Of a stretch of DNA of 29,044 bases, positions 14,361-21,690 are shown piece by piece. How positions within the stretch are numbered: position 1 is the stretch's first letter; each line of letters begins with the position of its first letter. The translations under genes and the position numbers were made by a program. The notes beneath the pieces were generated by a model that worked only from the letters and a program-made list of their open reading frames with translations, was not told the origin of the DNA and made no database searches. Source of the stretch: a virus; IMG/VR virus record IMGVR_UViG_3300050821_007813, positions 1 through 29,044 of that record. One strand, given 5' to 3'.

Positions 14361-14919
14361 TGGGCGCATTCTTGTCGTGGTGGTCCACCGGTTTGCGGTG
14401 GTTCTTGCCGAGCGTGCAGGTTCGCACCACGAAGGCGGGATGCTCAGGCCCGGCGTTGGGTTCCTCCCCCGGCTGTGGCATCTCATACCACCGATGTCCG
14501 CACAGCGGGATGTCGTAGCCCTCTTCGGCCTCCTGGGCGAGGTCGTAGATGTCGGACTCAGTCAGCACCTGACCGGTCTTGGTTATGTAGGAGGTGCTGG
14601 AGTCGATGTAGGGGTCCACACCACCATTGGCGTCGCGGACGGCCGCGTACATCGTGTCATTGGCAAGGCTGCCCTGATCCAGCAGCTTGAACAGCCAGAT
14701 GCGATCCGCTAGTTCGATCTCCCCCTCCATAAGGAGGCTCTCGCCTGTCGTCACCATGTGTATGGCCTGCTCGATCAGTTCAGCTACCGCGTCACCTGGG
14801 TCGCCACTCATGCCCACCAGGGCACCATTGAGGTACCACGGCTCACCGTCGCGCACCAGCACGGCAGCGAACACTTTGTCCGGTGAGTGCCACTGGAGCT
14901 TGACGTCGATGTCAGGCAC
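14353..14919 (-). CDS. Hypothetical protein
   Basis: A 188-residue acidic protein from GTG 14919. The first 70 residues form a beta-alpha unit (VKLQWHSPDKVFAAVLVRDG, DAVAELIEQAIHMVTTGES), the middle is helical, and the tail has CGHRWYEMP with a lone C/H pair and TCTLGKNHRKPVDHHD. The C-terminal part could hold one metal. Not recognised. Confidence 0.65.
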   Translation of the reverse strand: MPDIDVKLQWHSPDKVFAAVLVRDGEPWYLNGALVGMSGDPGDAVAELIEQAIHMVTTGESLLMEGEIELADRIWLFKLLDQGSLANDTMYAAVRDANGGVDPYIDSSTSYITKTGQVLTESDIYDLAQEAEEGYDIPLCGHRWYEMPQPGEEPNAGPEHPAFVVRTCTLGKNHRKPVDHHDKNAPNA

Positions 14920-15124
14920 GCTTCACCACCTCTATGGAGTTACGAGGGACCATGGTCTCCCAGCCGCAGGCACGACACTCCAGGATCTGTGGGGTCGGTA
15001 CAAGCTCGTCCCCGACGAACGTGGCCGTGGCCCGTGGCTCTCGCAGCTTCAGCCCAGGTGGCTGATCACCACGCTGACCGCATTGCTTACAGACAACGGG
15101 CTGCGGCTTGGGCTGCTTAGGCAT
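14912..15124 (-). CDS. Small zinc-ribbon protein
   Basis: A 70-residue protein from ATG 15124. CKQCGQRG and CRACGW, about 40 residues apart, form a standard zinc ribbon, with a basic N-terminus (MPKQPKPQP). Overlaps of eight bases on both sides show translational coupling. Possibly a nucleic-acid binding adaptor. Confidence 0.7.
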   Translation of the reverse strand: MPKQPKPQPVVCKQCGQRGDQPPGLKLREPRATATFVGDELVPTPQILECRACGWETMVPRNSIEVVKRA

Positions 15125-15290
15125 CTTCGTCCTCGTCACCGTCAGGTTGATCCCATAGCTGATTGACCACCAGGGCGAGACCGTAATCAGTGGGCCACTC
15201 GATGACATCTACGATCTCGTCAATGCGCTCCTGGGCCTGTTCCTGATCGTTGGCCTCAAGGGTCACGATGATGTGTGCTTCGAATGTCAT
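15117..15290 (-). CDS. Small acidic protein (57 residues)
   Basis: A short gene from ATG 15290 to TAA 15117. MTFEAHIIVTLEANDQEQAQ resembles a ferredoxin-like half fold (strand, helix), then EWPTDYGLALVVNQLWD and an acidic GDEDEDA end. It fills a stretch that would otherwise be empty and overlaps both neighbours (ATGA at its start, eight bases at its end). Confidence 0.7.
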   Translation of the reverse strand: MTFEAHIIVTLEANDQEQAQERIDEIVDVIEWPTDYGLALVVNQLWDQPDGDEDEDA

Positions 15291-15652
15291 CGACCCTCCG
15301 TCCGATTGGCCAGGAACTGATCTGCGGGATTAGGGCGGCGACCCAGTTTCTCGGCCAGTTCGACGCGATGGCTGGCGGCGGTCGCGTCCTGGCGGTGGCC
15401 AGCGGCCATGGAGGAGGCCACGATGTCACTGGCCTCAGCGGGCGAGAGACCGAACGTCCTCTGATTCGCCTCAGCGCAGATCTGCTTGGCCACGTCGTAG
15501 TCCTTGCCCCAGAACCAGGGCTGTGAATGCTCGCCCTGGCCGACCATGGGCGAGTGGCCCGCCTCGTTCTCCACCACCAGGCTGGGGATGTAGCCCTGGT
15601 CAGGGTGGAACTGGTCGACAAGGATGAAGAAGCAGCGGCGGGGTTCAGTCAT
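15287..15652 (-). CDS. Hypothetical protein
   Basis: A 121-residue protein from ATG 15652. The N-terminal CFFILVDQFHPDQGYIPSLV looks like a strand-turn-strand; WFWGKDYDVAKQICAEANQR and SPAEASDIVASSMAAGH are helices. The C-terminal half is basic. No family recognised. ATGA overlap with the 57-residue gene. Confidence 0.65.
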   Translation of the reverse strand: MTEPRRCFFILVDQFHPDQGYIPSLVVENEAGHSPMVGQGEHSQPWFWGKDYDVAKQICAEANQRTFGLSPAEASDIVASSMAAGHRQDATAASHRVELAEKLGRRPNPADQFLANRTEGR

Positions 15653-15653
15653 G

Positions 15654-16010
15654 TCAGGCTCCGATCTCGTAGTCGTTGCGGAACTTGGTGAGGGTGGCGA
15701 TGGTCTCCTCACTGGGACTCCAGGCACGCTCGTCTACCACGCCAGCGATGAAGCAGCGGATGTGTTCACCCAGCGTGGGCCGGTCAGCGCCGATGTCATA
15801 GCGGCCACCGTAGGTCTCGCCGTCAGCGAAGTGGACGGTGAAGTCGGTCTTGTAATAGCCCAGGTCAGGCTCCGGGTACTGGTTGAGGTAGCTGGCTGCG
15901 TCCTGCCAGAGGTTGTCGCCAGCGAAGGTCTTGCCCTCGGTGATGTAGGGACTCTCGCTCCAGCCAATGACGATCTTGGCGGCAGCGATCTTGGTGGTGG
16001 TGGTGGTCAC
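15654..16010 (-). CDS. LPD25-like small protein
   Basis: A 118-residue protein from GTG 16010. The order IVIGWSESPYITEG, then YYKTDFTVHFADGETYGGRYDIGAD, then a C-terminal helix resembles the large-polyvalent-protein-associated domain LPD25, found in mobile elements; this is recalled and not verified. The stop is one base before the next ATG. Confidence 0.55.
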   Translation of the reverse strand: MTTTTTKIAAAKIVIGWSESPYITEGKTFAGDNLWQDAASYLNQYPEPDLGYYKTDFTVHFADGETYGGRYDIGADRPTLGEHIRCFIAGVVDERAWSPSEETIATLTKFRNDYEIGA

Positions 16011-16339
16011 TTGCTTTCCTTGCGATAGACGATGATCTCGGAATGGTGGGACTTGGAGCGGAATACAACCTGATCTAGTTCAGGGAAGAGACCCAGCGCC
16101 CGCTGACCCAACCCCAGGAGGTGATCCTTCACTGGGCTGTCACACATGGCCTGCGAGTGGCCGCGCCCGTTGTCCCAGGTGGTCACGGTGATGGCGTACC
16201 CCGGCTTCAGGTGCGGGTGGATGCAGTCGGGATCAGGCTCCGACCGTGTTGGCTCCTCGCCCTCCTGGAGGACGTAGCCGATGCCTGGGGGCGATTCGGC
16301 CCCGCAGTGCTTGCAGACGTAGCGAGCCTGGTCAGCCAT
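16007..16339 (-). CDS. Zinc-binding hypothetical protein
   Basis: A 110-residue protein from ATG 16339 with CKHCGAESPPG near its start. A later C (position 53) and an isolated C at 80 could complete a site. The C-terminal half (ALGLFPELDQVVFRSKSHH) is beta-rich. Eight-base overlap with the upstream gene. Function unknown. Confidence 0.65.
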   Translation of the reverse strand: MADQARYVCKHCGAESPPGIGYVLQEGEEPTRSEPDPDCIHPHLKPGYAITVTTWDNGRGHSQAMCDSPVKDHLLGLGQRALGLFPELDQVVFRSKSHHSEIIVYRKESK

Positions 16340-16496
16340 TCTTGGCCAACTCCCCGCACGCCGGGCAGGGCGGGCGCTCATGGCCAGGGAAGTCCCAGGC
16401 GTCGGACAGGTCAGCGCCGCACAGCGGCTTGTCGCCCTTGCTGGGCGGGATGCCCAGGAAGGTACGGAAGAGGTGGTTGTACTGCTCTGCGCTCAC
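16332..16496 (-). CDS. Small zinc-knuckle protein, first gene of the leftward operon
   Basis: A 54-residue protein from GTG 16496, preceded by AGGAG six bases upstream. MSAEQYNHLFRTFLGIPP is helical; CPACGELAKNG at the end plus an earlier C (26) may bind zinc. The same frame stays open upstream to TAG 16565-16563 with protein-like LAQAFRSNHGNSYHKEIA but no standard start, which is odd. It is the first gene after the long leader. Confidence 0.65.
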   Translation of the reverse strand: MSAEQYNHLFRTFLGIPPSKGDKPLCGADLSDAWDFPGHERPPCPACGELAKNG

Positions 16497-16811
16497 TGCG
16501 ATCTCCTTGTGGTAGCTGTTGCCATGATTTGAGCGGAAGGCCTGGGCCAGTCCTATTGTCGCCTACCCTCCCCGGATCGTGGCCACTCCCCGGTTACTCT
16601 CAGCTATCGTCAGACTGTTCTCCGAGTTCGCTCCCCTTACCTTTCGCCCTCCACACCGTTCGTTCAGGGATCCTCTCGCATTCTCAACGAGATGGTGGTC
16701 GTTAACCGTCAGCGGTGGTTTCATCGGGGTACTTGCGAGGGCACATCCTCGGTCCCAGGTCTTGCGTTCAACTCATGGGTACATCATACACCCATCTGAG
16801 CGAGATACACG
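16497..16811 (-). promoter_or_regulatory. Leader region of the leftward operon, with promoter and two operator copies
   Basis: About 315 bases without a clear gene. A leftward promoter has its CACACACA-TTTTCCTTCATCCTG-type operator at 16835-16805 (inside the end of the preceding gene) and TATGAT at 16788-16783, exactly six bases before an ATG (16776) that reads ATG AGT TGA, a two-codon frame. A second GAACGAA..GTGTGG copy lies at 16651-16668. CTCGCA and TGCGAG (about 55 bases apart) can pair, and CCGGGGAG occurs twice. Either a structured 5' leader or the remains of a gene that lost its frame. Confidence 0.5.
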
Positions 16812-17075
16812 TCAGGATGAAGGAAAATGTGTGTGCCTTTCGTCACCCTTGATCGGCCACCAACCTGGGTAGTCGGGGCGGATGACCTTGTGCAGCCAGA
16901 TCAGTTCTCGGATGGAGCTACGGGTAGCGCCCCCGGTACGAGTCTCCATGCCACACGAGCAGCGGACGTCCCAGCCCCAGGTGCCCCGCATCTGAGCGGT
17001 GCGAGGCAGCCACCCATCGGGAGCCTCTTGACTCCCGATGGGGATCCTGGCGTACCAGCGGATCTTGTGCGTCAC
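16812..17075 (-). CDS. Hypothetical protein following ArdC
   Basis: An 87-residue protein from GTG 17075 (GTGA overlap with ardC). IRWYARIPIG, WGWDVRCSCGMETRTGG with a C-x-C pair, then SSIRELIWLHKVI resembles small actinophage proteins. Its final codons contain the CACACACA operator used by the next promoter, an example of control DNA overlapping coding sequence. Confidence 0.65.
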   Translation of the reverse strand: MTHKIRWYARIPIGSQEAPDGWLPRTAQMRGTWGWDVRCSCGMETRTGGATRSSIRELIWLHKVIRPDYPGWWPIKGDERHTHFPSS

Positions 17076-18007
17076 CCCTCCTCTCCGTCGTTGGCGAAGG
17101 TGTTGCCCACGATGAGGTCCACGGCCTTCTGAGCCTGGGCCGCAGCCTGGACGATGATCTTGTTGTCTTCCTTTAGCGCCTTGGCCCAGTGAGCCAGGTA
17201 GGCGGCGGAGGCGGTGATGGTGGTCTGGTCGATGCCAGCGATACCGGACAGCATGGCTGCGCCCATCTCGGCCACCAGTTCCTCGTAGGAGTACACCGGA
17301 TCGCCAAACTTCCCGAAGGTGCCCTCGGCGATGCCCTGGCGAGCCAGGCGCTTGCTGTGGCCGGTGGAGTGGGTGGCCTCGTGGTACAGGGTGGAGTAAT
17401 ACTCCTCACCGTTGATGAAGTCGTCGCGCTCAGGCATCTGGATGTGGTCGTCAGCCTGGCGGTAATAGGCCCGGCTGCCCCCGTGGCCCAGCGAGGGGCC
17501 TTTGGCCAGGTAGTCAGCGATGAGAGCCTCAGCGGCCTCGATGACGTCCACCTGGACGCGCTCAGCGACCGGTGGCAGCTTGGCGTCGTCAGCCCAGTCA
17601 CACTGGTTGACGTTGAAGACGTTGTAGGTACGGAGCAGGGGGATGCGCTTGGTCTTGGTCTCGCCATCGACCTCCACGTCCTTGCTCAGCAGCTTCCAGA
17701 ACACGATGGAGGTGCTTTTCTCGCCCTTGCGGACTTGACCGCCGCGCTCCTGGATCTGACGGTAGGTGCCCCAGAGATTCGAGGAGTAGCCCTTGACCAT
17801 GGCCTCAAACTCCAGGATGAAGATGTTGATGCCCCGGTAGAGCTTGCCCGTCGACAGGCTGGTGGGCATGCCATCAGCGATGGTCTTCCAGGGCTGCTGC
17901 CAGATGACCGTGCCTTCCTCCAGGAGGGCCAGGATCTGGTTGGTGATCTCGGTGTAGGTGTCTTTCACTTGGGAGTATGCCTTACGGTTCTTGGTTGCGG
18001 TAGCCAT
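17072..18007 (-). CDS. ardC: ArdC-type antirestriction protein
   Basis: A 311-residue protein with the two parts of ArdC: an N-terminal single-strand-DNA-binding domain (YTEITNQILALLEEGTVIW...PW, SLSTGKLYRGIN, residues 18-61) and a C-terminal metallopeptidase-like domain with HEATH at 209-213 and YEELVAEMG (241-249) as the helix carrying the third ligand. ArdC proteins protect entering DNA from restriction. The start is ATG 18007, six bases after the TACCAT promoter, and the product begins MATATKN, matching the other leaderless genes. The unit is cut off upstream by a strong terminator. Confidence 0.88.
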   Translation of the reverse strand: MATATKNRKAYSQVKDTYTEITNQILALLEEGTVIWQQPWKTIADGMPTSLSTGKLYRGINIFILEFEAMVKGYSSNLWGTYRQIQERGGQVRKGEKSTSIVFWKLLSKDVEVDGETKTKRIPLLRTYNVFNVNQCDWADDAKLPPVAERVQVDVIEAAEALIADYLAKGPSLGHGGSRAYYRQADDHIQMPERDDFINGEEYYSTLYHEATHSTGHSKRLARQGIAEGTFGKFGDPVYSYEELVAEMGAAMLSGIAGIDQTTITASAAYLAHWAKALKEDNKIIVQAAAQAQKAVDLIVGNTFANDGEEG

Positions 18008-18066
18008 GACTTCATGGTACCAGGGATCTGAGCCACATACACAGCAGAACGAAAGAAAATATGTGA
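18008..18066 (-). promoter_or_regulatory. Leaderless promoter/operator of ardC
   Basis: TACCAT at 18019-18014, then six bases, then ATG 18007. Upstream, 18066-18035 (read leftward) holds CACATATTTTCTTTCG followed by TTCTGCTGTGTATG, a copy of the CACACA-N16-TGTGTG operator whose right arm is 17-18 bases from the -10 and would occupy the -35 position. Confidence 0.7.
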
Positions 18067-18073
18067 TAGGGAG

Positions 18074-18105
18074 ATAAAAAAGAAGGGCACCCCGAAGGGT
18101 GCCCT
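18074..18105 (-). terminator. Rho-independent terminator after the gene at 18128
   Basis: Read leftward: AGGGCACCC, loop TTCG, GGGTGCCCT, then TTCTTTTTTAT. A nine-base-pair stem with a tetraloop and a T run, right after the stop of the two-gene unit and before the ardC promoter. One of the clearest terminators in the window. Confidence 0.9.
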
Positions 18106-18127
18106 CCTGGTTCCTCCTGGCCCCTTC

Positions 18128-18319
18128 TCAGGAGGACGCTTGTGCGTAGTTGAAGATGGTTTCCTTGATGCGGGACTCGGTTGGGCGCAGGGGCCAGCGA
18201 TCGATGAGCAGCCAGCCATGGCGCTGGTTGTTGCGGAGTTCCGCCTGGGACCAGCGCCCCAGGCGAATCTCTGGTTGGGGGTCGCCTTCAAACTGCTTGG
18301 CGACCAGGCACCAGCGCAT
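18128..18319 (-). CDS. Small hypothetical protein
   Basis: A 63-residue basic protein, MRWCLVAKQFEGDPQPEIR then WSQAELRNNQRHGWLLIDRW. Its ATG overlaps the previous TGA by one base (TGATG). It ends just before the terminator. No domain recognised. Confidence 0.65.
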   Translation of the reverse strand: MRWCLVAKQFEGDPQPEIRLGRWSQAELRNNQRHGWLLIDRWPLRPTESRIKETIFNYAQASS

Positions 18320-18693
18320 CAGAACGCCACCTGGTTCTCGTGGTACCAGGCCAGCCGGTAGGTGGTGCCACAGCCGTCTTGGACAGCGAGGACTTGCTCT
18401 TTGCCAGCGCCGTCCTCGGCGTACTGCCGAGCGAGGTCCACGTCACCGGAGCAGCGAGCCACCCAGCCCATGGGCACGGTGTTGTTGCCAAAGGTTGCGT
18501 CCGGCTCGATGGTGTAGGCGCAGCAGCCGCAGTTATCGCACTGCTCGCCGCTCCACTCGCCAGGAAACTGGTCGACCAGATCCTGCATGGTCTCGGCGAC
18601 GATCTGAGGCGCGTCAACCTTGCGGACCTGGACGGCGATGACGTAGCCCTCAGCGCCCTCTTGTAGTTGTCGGATGATGCGGTTGGTAGCCAT
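18319..18693 (-). CDS. Cysteine-cluster hypothetical protein
   Basis: A 124-residue protein starting MATNRII at a leaderless promoter. RIIRQLQEGAEGYVIAVQV opens with a strand; CDNCGCC in the middle and later C residues (about 81 and 107) could ligate a metal. A C-terminal YRLAWYHENQ forms the end. Coupled to the next gene by TGATG. Confidence 0.7.
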   Translation of the reverse strand: MATNRIIRQLQEGAEGYVIAVQVRKVDAPQIVAETMQDLVDQFPGEWSGEQCDNCGCCAYTIEPDATFGNNTVPMGWVARCSGDVDLARQYAEDGAGKEQVLAVQDGCGTTYRLAWYHENQVAF

Positions 18694-18760
18694 GGGGGAA
18701 TCATACTCCTTTGGGGGTAGGTATACCAGTCAGGACGAAGCGAACTATGCGGCAGCCGCT
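18694..18760 (-). promoter_or_regulatory. Leaderless promoter with a TACCCCC palindrome
   Basis: TATGAT at 18705-18700, six bases before ATG 18693. The 16-base TACCCCCAAAGGAGTA at 18719-18704 shares its last TA with the first TA of the -10, the same geometry as at 23341-23356. Farther upstream, inside the end of the PAPS-reductase-like gene, lies a TTCGTCCTG element. Confidence 0.65.
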
Positions 18761-19584
18761 GAGACGATGTCAGCGATGGAGAAGTCATTGGTGAACCGCC
18801 AGCCCACCCGCTCCTCGACCGCGACGTACTCCTGGGCCAGGGCGGGGTTGTGCTTGGCGGCGATGGTGAGGTCCTTGCGAGAAGCGAGGACACAGAAGCA
18901 GCACGACAGGCGCTCCATGCCCTTCTCGTAGGCCTCGTGGTAGCGCACGCCGGAGGCCCAGATGCGATCCCACACCTGCTCCTCGGACCAATCGAAGATG
19001 GGCAGCCAGCGATCCACATGGCGCTTGCCATTGCTGGCCTTCTTGTCGACCTCAAAGGCGATCTTCTTGGCGCGTGCGGCGCTCTCCTGGGCGCGGATGC
19101 CCAGGCAGTTCAGGATGCGAGCCTGGCGCTGGCTGTAGCTGCCATCCGCCTCTCGGATCCAGCCCGCCTTGTTGCGGATGGCATCGGTCAGCGAGGTGAT
19201 GAGCTTCAGCACCTGCGAGGTCTTCTGATCAGAGGTACACCAGCGAGCGGTGCTGGAGGGCCAGGGGGCCTGGTGCTTGTCCTTGGCCAGGTTGGCGGCG
19301 TGGCGCTGCTCCACCTGCTCCAGGAGATCGCCCAGGTCGCGGCGCACGATTTCAAAGCGCAGCCCGTAGTGGGCAGCCTGCTCAGCAGCTAGCTCAGCGG
19401 TGCCCTCCCACTCGACGCGGCCCAGGTCGCAGTGGACGACCACGAAGCGATCCCGGCTGACTCCTTGCGAGTCGGCGAGTTCCACCAGGTAGTCGAGCAT
19501 GGCCTGCGAGTCCTTGCCAGCGCTGCTGTTGACCAGGACGTAGTCGTACCTGGCCAGGTCGGGTGTGGTAGGTGAAGTAGCCAT
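18745..19584 (-). CDS. PAPS reductase / DndC-family-like protein
   Basis: A 279-residue PP-loop protein. SSAGKDS (20-26) is the ATP pyrophosphatase loop; WCTSDQK (115-121), LGIRAQES (161-168) and CCFCVLASRKDL (228-239) are the conserved blocks of the phosphoadenosine-phosphosulfate reductase family, with C228, C229 and C231 possibly holding an iron-sulfur cluster. In phages this family appears as lone enzymes; a role in DNA sulfur modification (DndC-like) or sulfur transfer is possible, but DndBDE are absent. The start is ATG 19584, six bases after TAAGGT. Confidence 0.8.
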   Translation of the reverse strand: MATSPTTPDLARYDYVLVNSSAGKDSQAMLDYLVELADSQGVSRDRFVVVHCDLGRVEWEGTAELAAEQAAHYGLRFEIVRRDLGDLLEQVEQRHAANLAKDKHQAPWPSSTARWCTSDQKTSQVLKLITSLTDAIRNKAGWIREADGSYSQRQARILNCLGIRAQESAARAKKIAFEVDKKASNGKRHVDRWLPIFDWSEEQVWDRIWASGVRYHEAYEKGMERLSCCFCVLASRKDLTIAAKHNPALAQEYVAVEERVGWRFTNDFSIADIVSAAAA

Positions 19585-19701
19585 GACGTCACCTTACCGG
19601 ACATACACACTTCAGTTCGTTCAGGAAGGTATGACATGGGTCACACACTTCATTTCGTTCTGTGATGTGACAACGGTGCCCTCGTCCTGTAAGGTGGACA
19701 C
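19585..19701. promoter_or_regulatory. Divergent leaderless promoters with two shared operator copies
   Basis: Leftward: TAAGGT at 19596-19591, six bases before ATG 19584, with operator 19625-19601. Rightward: TAAGGT at 19690-19695, six bases before ATG 19702, with operator 19641-19670. Both operators share the block CACACACTTCA then TTCGTTC, about 36 bases apart and in the same orientation, so one regulator could control both directions. Confidence 0.75.
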
Positions 19702-20577
19702 ATGGCTACCGACACCACCGCACTCACCCCCGTCGAGATCGACACGATCCTCGCCGCCAACTACAACGAGCAGGCCAAGACCCAGGCTCACATCACCGCC
19801 GACATTCGTCACCTCGACCGGATCAAAAACAGCAAGTGGGGCACCCCGGCTGAGATCGACCGGACGGCTGCCACGCTGGAAAAGAACCGGGAGATCCTCC
19901 GGGGCCTGATCGCCGCCTCCGCCCCCTACCAGCTTGAGTACAGCCGCCGCCCCTGGAACCGCTACTTCCTGGTGGACAACACCAACGGGCATGTGCATCG
20001 CGGCATGGACTGCACCACCTGCTTCCGCACCACCCAGTACTCCTGGCTGGTGGACCTCGCTGACTGTGACGAGGACGCCATGATCGAGGAGTGGGGTGAA
20101 CTGGCCTGCACCGTGTGCTTCCCCTCGGCTCCCACCAACCCCAACTACAACCGGCCCAGCCGCCGGGACCGTGAGGCCCAGGCCGCTCGTGAGGCCGAGA
20201 AGGCTGCCAAGGACGCGGCCAAGGCTGAGAAGGCCATCTTCGATGTCGATGGCTCACCCCTCAAGGACAGCAACGGCTACCCCCTGAAGACCAAGGTCGC
20301 CGCCCGCAATGAACTGTCCCGTGCCATCCAGTGGTTCGTGTCCTACGGATCCCAGGAGTATGCCGACCAGGTTCGTCACCTGGTGCCCGCCCTGAAGGCC
20401 GCTGGTGTCGATTGGCAGAAGGTTGCTAGCAACGCCGTCAAGAGGGCCGTCAAGGACTCGGTGGTCCCGCCCAACAACCCCTACCGGTTGACCCCGGAGC
20501 AGATCGCCACCCACGAGGCTGAGATCAAGGTCAACTCCGCCAAGGCCCAGGACCTGCTGAAGGAGGTGGCTGTCTGA
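19702..20577 (+). CDS. Zinc-binding coiled-coil protein
   Basis: A 291-residue protein starting MATDTTALTP. N-terminal helices (ILAANYNEQAKTQAHITADIRHLDRI), a zinc module with CTTCF (103-107) and CTVCF some 35 residues later, an Ala/Lys/Glu-rich coiled coil (AREAEKAAKDAAKAEKAIF), then a helical end. This modular arrangement recurs in actinophages and actinobacterial elements. Its role is unknown; it may bind DNA or scaffold a complex. Followed by a long hairpin. Confidence 0.75.
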   Translation: MATDTTALTPVEIDTILAANYNEQAKTQAHITADIRHLDRIKNSKWGTPAEIDRTAATLEKNREILRGLIAASAPYQLEYSRRPWNRYFLVDNTNGHVHRGMDCTTCFRTTQYSWLVDLADCDEDAMIEEWGELACTVCFPSAPTNPNYNRPSRRDREAQAAREAEKAAKDAAKAEKAIFDVDGSPLKDSNGYPLKTKVAARNELSRAIQWFVSYGSQEYADQVRHLVPALKAAGVDWQKVASNAVKRAVKDSVVPPNNPYRLTPEQIATHEAEIKVNSAKAQDLLKEVAV

Positions 20578-20588
20578 GAATCAGATAA

Positions 20589-20622
20589 ACCCACACACCT
20601 GACCGAAATCAGGTGTGTGGGT
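20589..20622 (+). repeat. 14-bp perfect inverted repeat (operator/hairpin A1)
   Basis: Arms ACCCACACACCTGA and TCAGGTGTGTGGGT around the loop CCGAAA, ending five bases before TACCAT 20627-20632. As DNA it is the symmetric version of the GAACGAA/GTGTGT operator. As RNA it is a stable hairpin between the genes, without a T run. A near-copy lies at 21691-21726. Confidence 0.85.
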
Positions 20623-20641
20623 GCTGTACCATGGACACCAG
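20623..20641 (+). promoter_or_regulatory. -10 box and start region of the gene at 20642
   Basis: TACCAT at 20627-20632, then nine bases to ATG 20642; the spacing is slightly longer than in the other members, giving a two- to three-base leader. The operator is the inverted repeat just upstream. Confidence 0.6.
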
Positions 20642-21040
20642 ATGGCTACACCCCCTACCACGCAGGAGATCCCCATGGCCTACCCCACCTCCCCCACCAC
20701 CTACGTTCTCCCCTTCCACGACAAGATCCGGGTGAGCAGCAACCGCCGCTTCATCCTGGTTCGCCAGACCGATGGCCCCTTCTCTCCCTTCATCGCCAAG
20801 AGGTCGGACAAACTCGACACCGTCTACCGGGAGTACAACCTCCTGGCTGGCCGCACCGACTACATCATCGACCAGGCCGAGGGCACCGTCCTCGTTTGGT
20901 TCAACGGTGCCCACGAGCTTCACTCGATCGGTCCCAAGCACCGTGACTCCAAGTTCATCCGCCGGGAGGCCAACAAGGACACCCGCAAGGACGTAAGCAG
21001 CTACACCGCTCGCACCCTGCACGGGGAGGTGACGCTCTGA
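20642..21040 (+). CDS. Hypothetical protein
   Basis: A 132-residue protein starting MATPPTTQE. A second start, ATG 20675 (MAYPTSP), has AGGAG eight bases upstream, so both a leaderless and a ribosome-binding-site start are possible. The body is basic and beta-rich: KIRVSSNRRFILVRQ, DYIIDQAEGTVLVWFNGAH. No family recognised. Confidence 0.7.
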   Translation: MATPPTTQEIPMAYPTSPTTYVLPFHDKIRVSSNRRFILVRQTDGPFSPFIAKRSDKLDTVYREYNLLAGRTDYIIDQAEGTVLVWFNGAHELHSIGPKHRDSKFIRREANKDTRKDVSSYTARTLHGEVTL

Positions 21041-21237
21041 TGGACAACCTGATCACCGCCACCGGCTTCGTCCGGGACGAGGGCAGCCTGGTGCTGCTCT
21101 CCGGACTCACCGAGGACAACCAGGAGGTCATCTTCGCGGTTGAACACCGCTACGCCGCCGACATTCTCGCCGCCGTCGAGGCCGGTGACGAGCCGGTCGC
21201 CGAGGTGCCCGACTACCTGATCGTGGGCCGGTCGTGA
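21040..21237 (+). CDS. Small acidic protein
   Basis: A 65-residue protein (TGATG overlap): ITATGFVRDEGSLVLLSGLTE then VIFAVEHRYAADILAAVEAG. The first half is beta and the second helical. No family recognised; the overlap with the next gene supports co-translation. Confidence 0.65.
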   Translation: MDNLITATGFVRDEGSLVLLSGLTEDNQEVIFAVEHRYAADILAAVEAGDEPVAEVPDYLIVGRS

Positions 21238-21416
21238 CCACGCTCAGGTGTGACATGACCGAGGACTGTGCCGAGCCGGTCACCCACATCGACCAGGACG
21301 GCTTCGCCTACTGCACCGACCACGGTCTGCAACGCCGTGACTGGCAGCCCTGCCGTAAGCTACGCCCGCACGAGCTACGCAGGCTCCAGCGCGGTGAGCA
21401 GTTGAAGGGGTACTGA
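21234..21416 (+). CDS. Small zinc-binding protein
   Basis: A 60-residue protein from GTG 21234 (GTGA overlap). CDMTEDC, a later C-x2-H (CTDHG) and C40 are spaced as in a C...C...C-x2-H zinc site, followed by a basic helix LRPHELRRLQRGEQLKG. A small nucleic-acid-binding candidate. Confidence 0.65.
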   Translation: MTTLRCDMTEDCAEPVTHIDQDGFAYCTDHGLQRRDWQPCRKLRPHELRRLQRGEQLKGY

Positions 21417-21685
21417 TGACTACCCGCCAGGATCGCCTGGCCGAGGCCCGCACCTGGGACGGCTACCGCTCCGCCCACTTCGCCCGTGAGACCGGGACCA
21501 TGGTGGTGGTGGTCAACGCCGCCGACCAGGGCCTGGATGGTGGTAAATGGATGACCATCTGTGACGACCACAGCCAGTGTGTGGGCCACGAGACCCTGGC
21601 CCTGGCCCTGGCTCACGCCGCCAACCCACTCGGCTGGTGTGAGGTGTGCAACGGATCCGACAGGAGCTACGAGGAGGAGGTGTGA
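21416..21685 (+). CDS. Zinc-binding hypothetical protein
   Basis: An 89-residue protein (TGATG overlap). ICDDHSQCVGHET and WCEVCNGSD provide a C/H/C/H plus C-x2-C pattern suited to one zinc. HFARETGTMVVVVNAAD is strand-like. Last gene of the four-gene unit; the hairpin at 21691-21726 follows. Confidence 0.7.
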   Translation: MTTRQDRLAEARTWDGYRSAHFARETGTMVVVVNAADQGLDGGKWMTICDDHSQCVGHETLALALAHAANPLGWCEVCNGSDRSYEEEV

Positions 21686-21690
21686 CCAAT

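Noticed and set aside
16740-16800. A tRNA-like GTTCAACTC with a nearby hairpin
   Set aside because: No matching acceptor, D or anticodon arms could be built around it; ATGGGT/ACCCAT is better explained by the promoter.
16579-16872. A 97-residue rightward frame across the leader
   Set aside because: It runs against the operon and through the operator; GTG start without ribosome binding site.
17189-18031. A 280-residue rightward open frame opposite ardC
   Set aside because: The ardC strand has recognisable motifs, promoter and coupling; the other strand has only biased composition.
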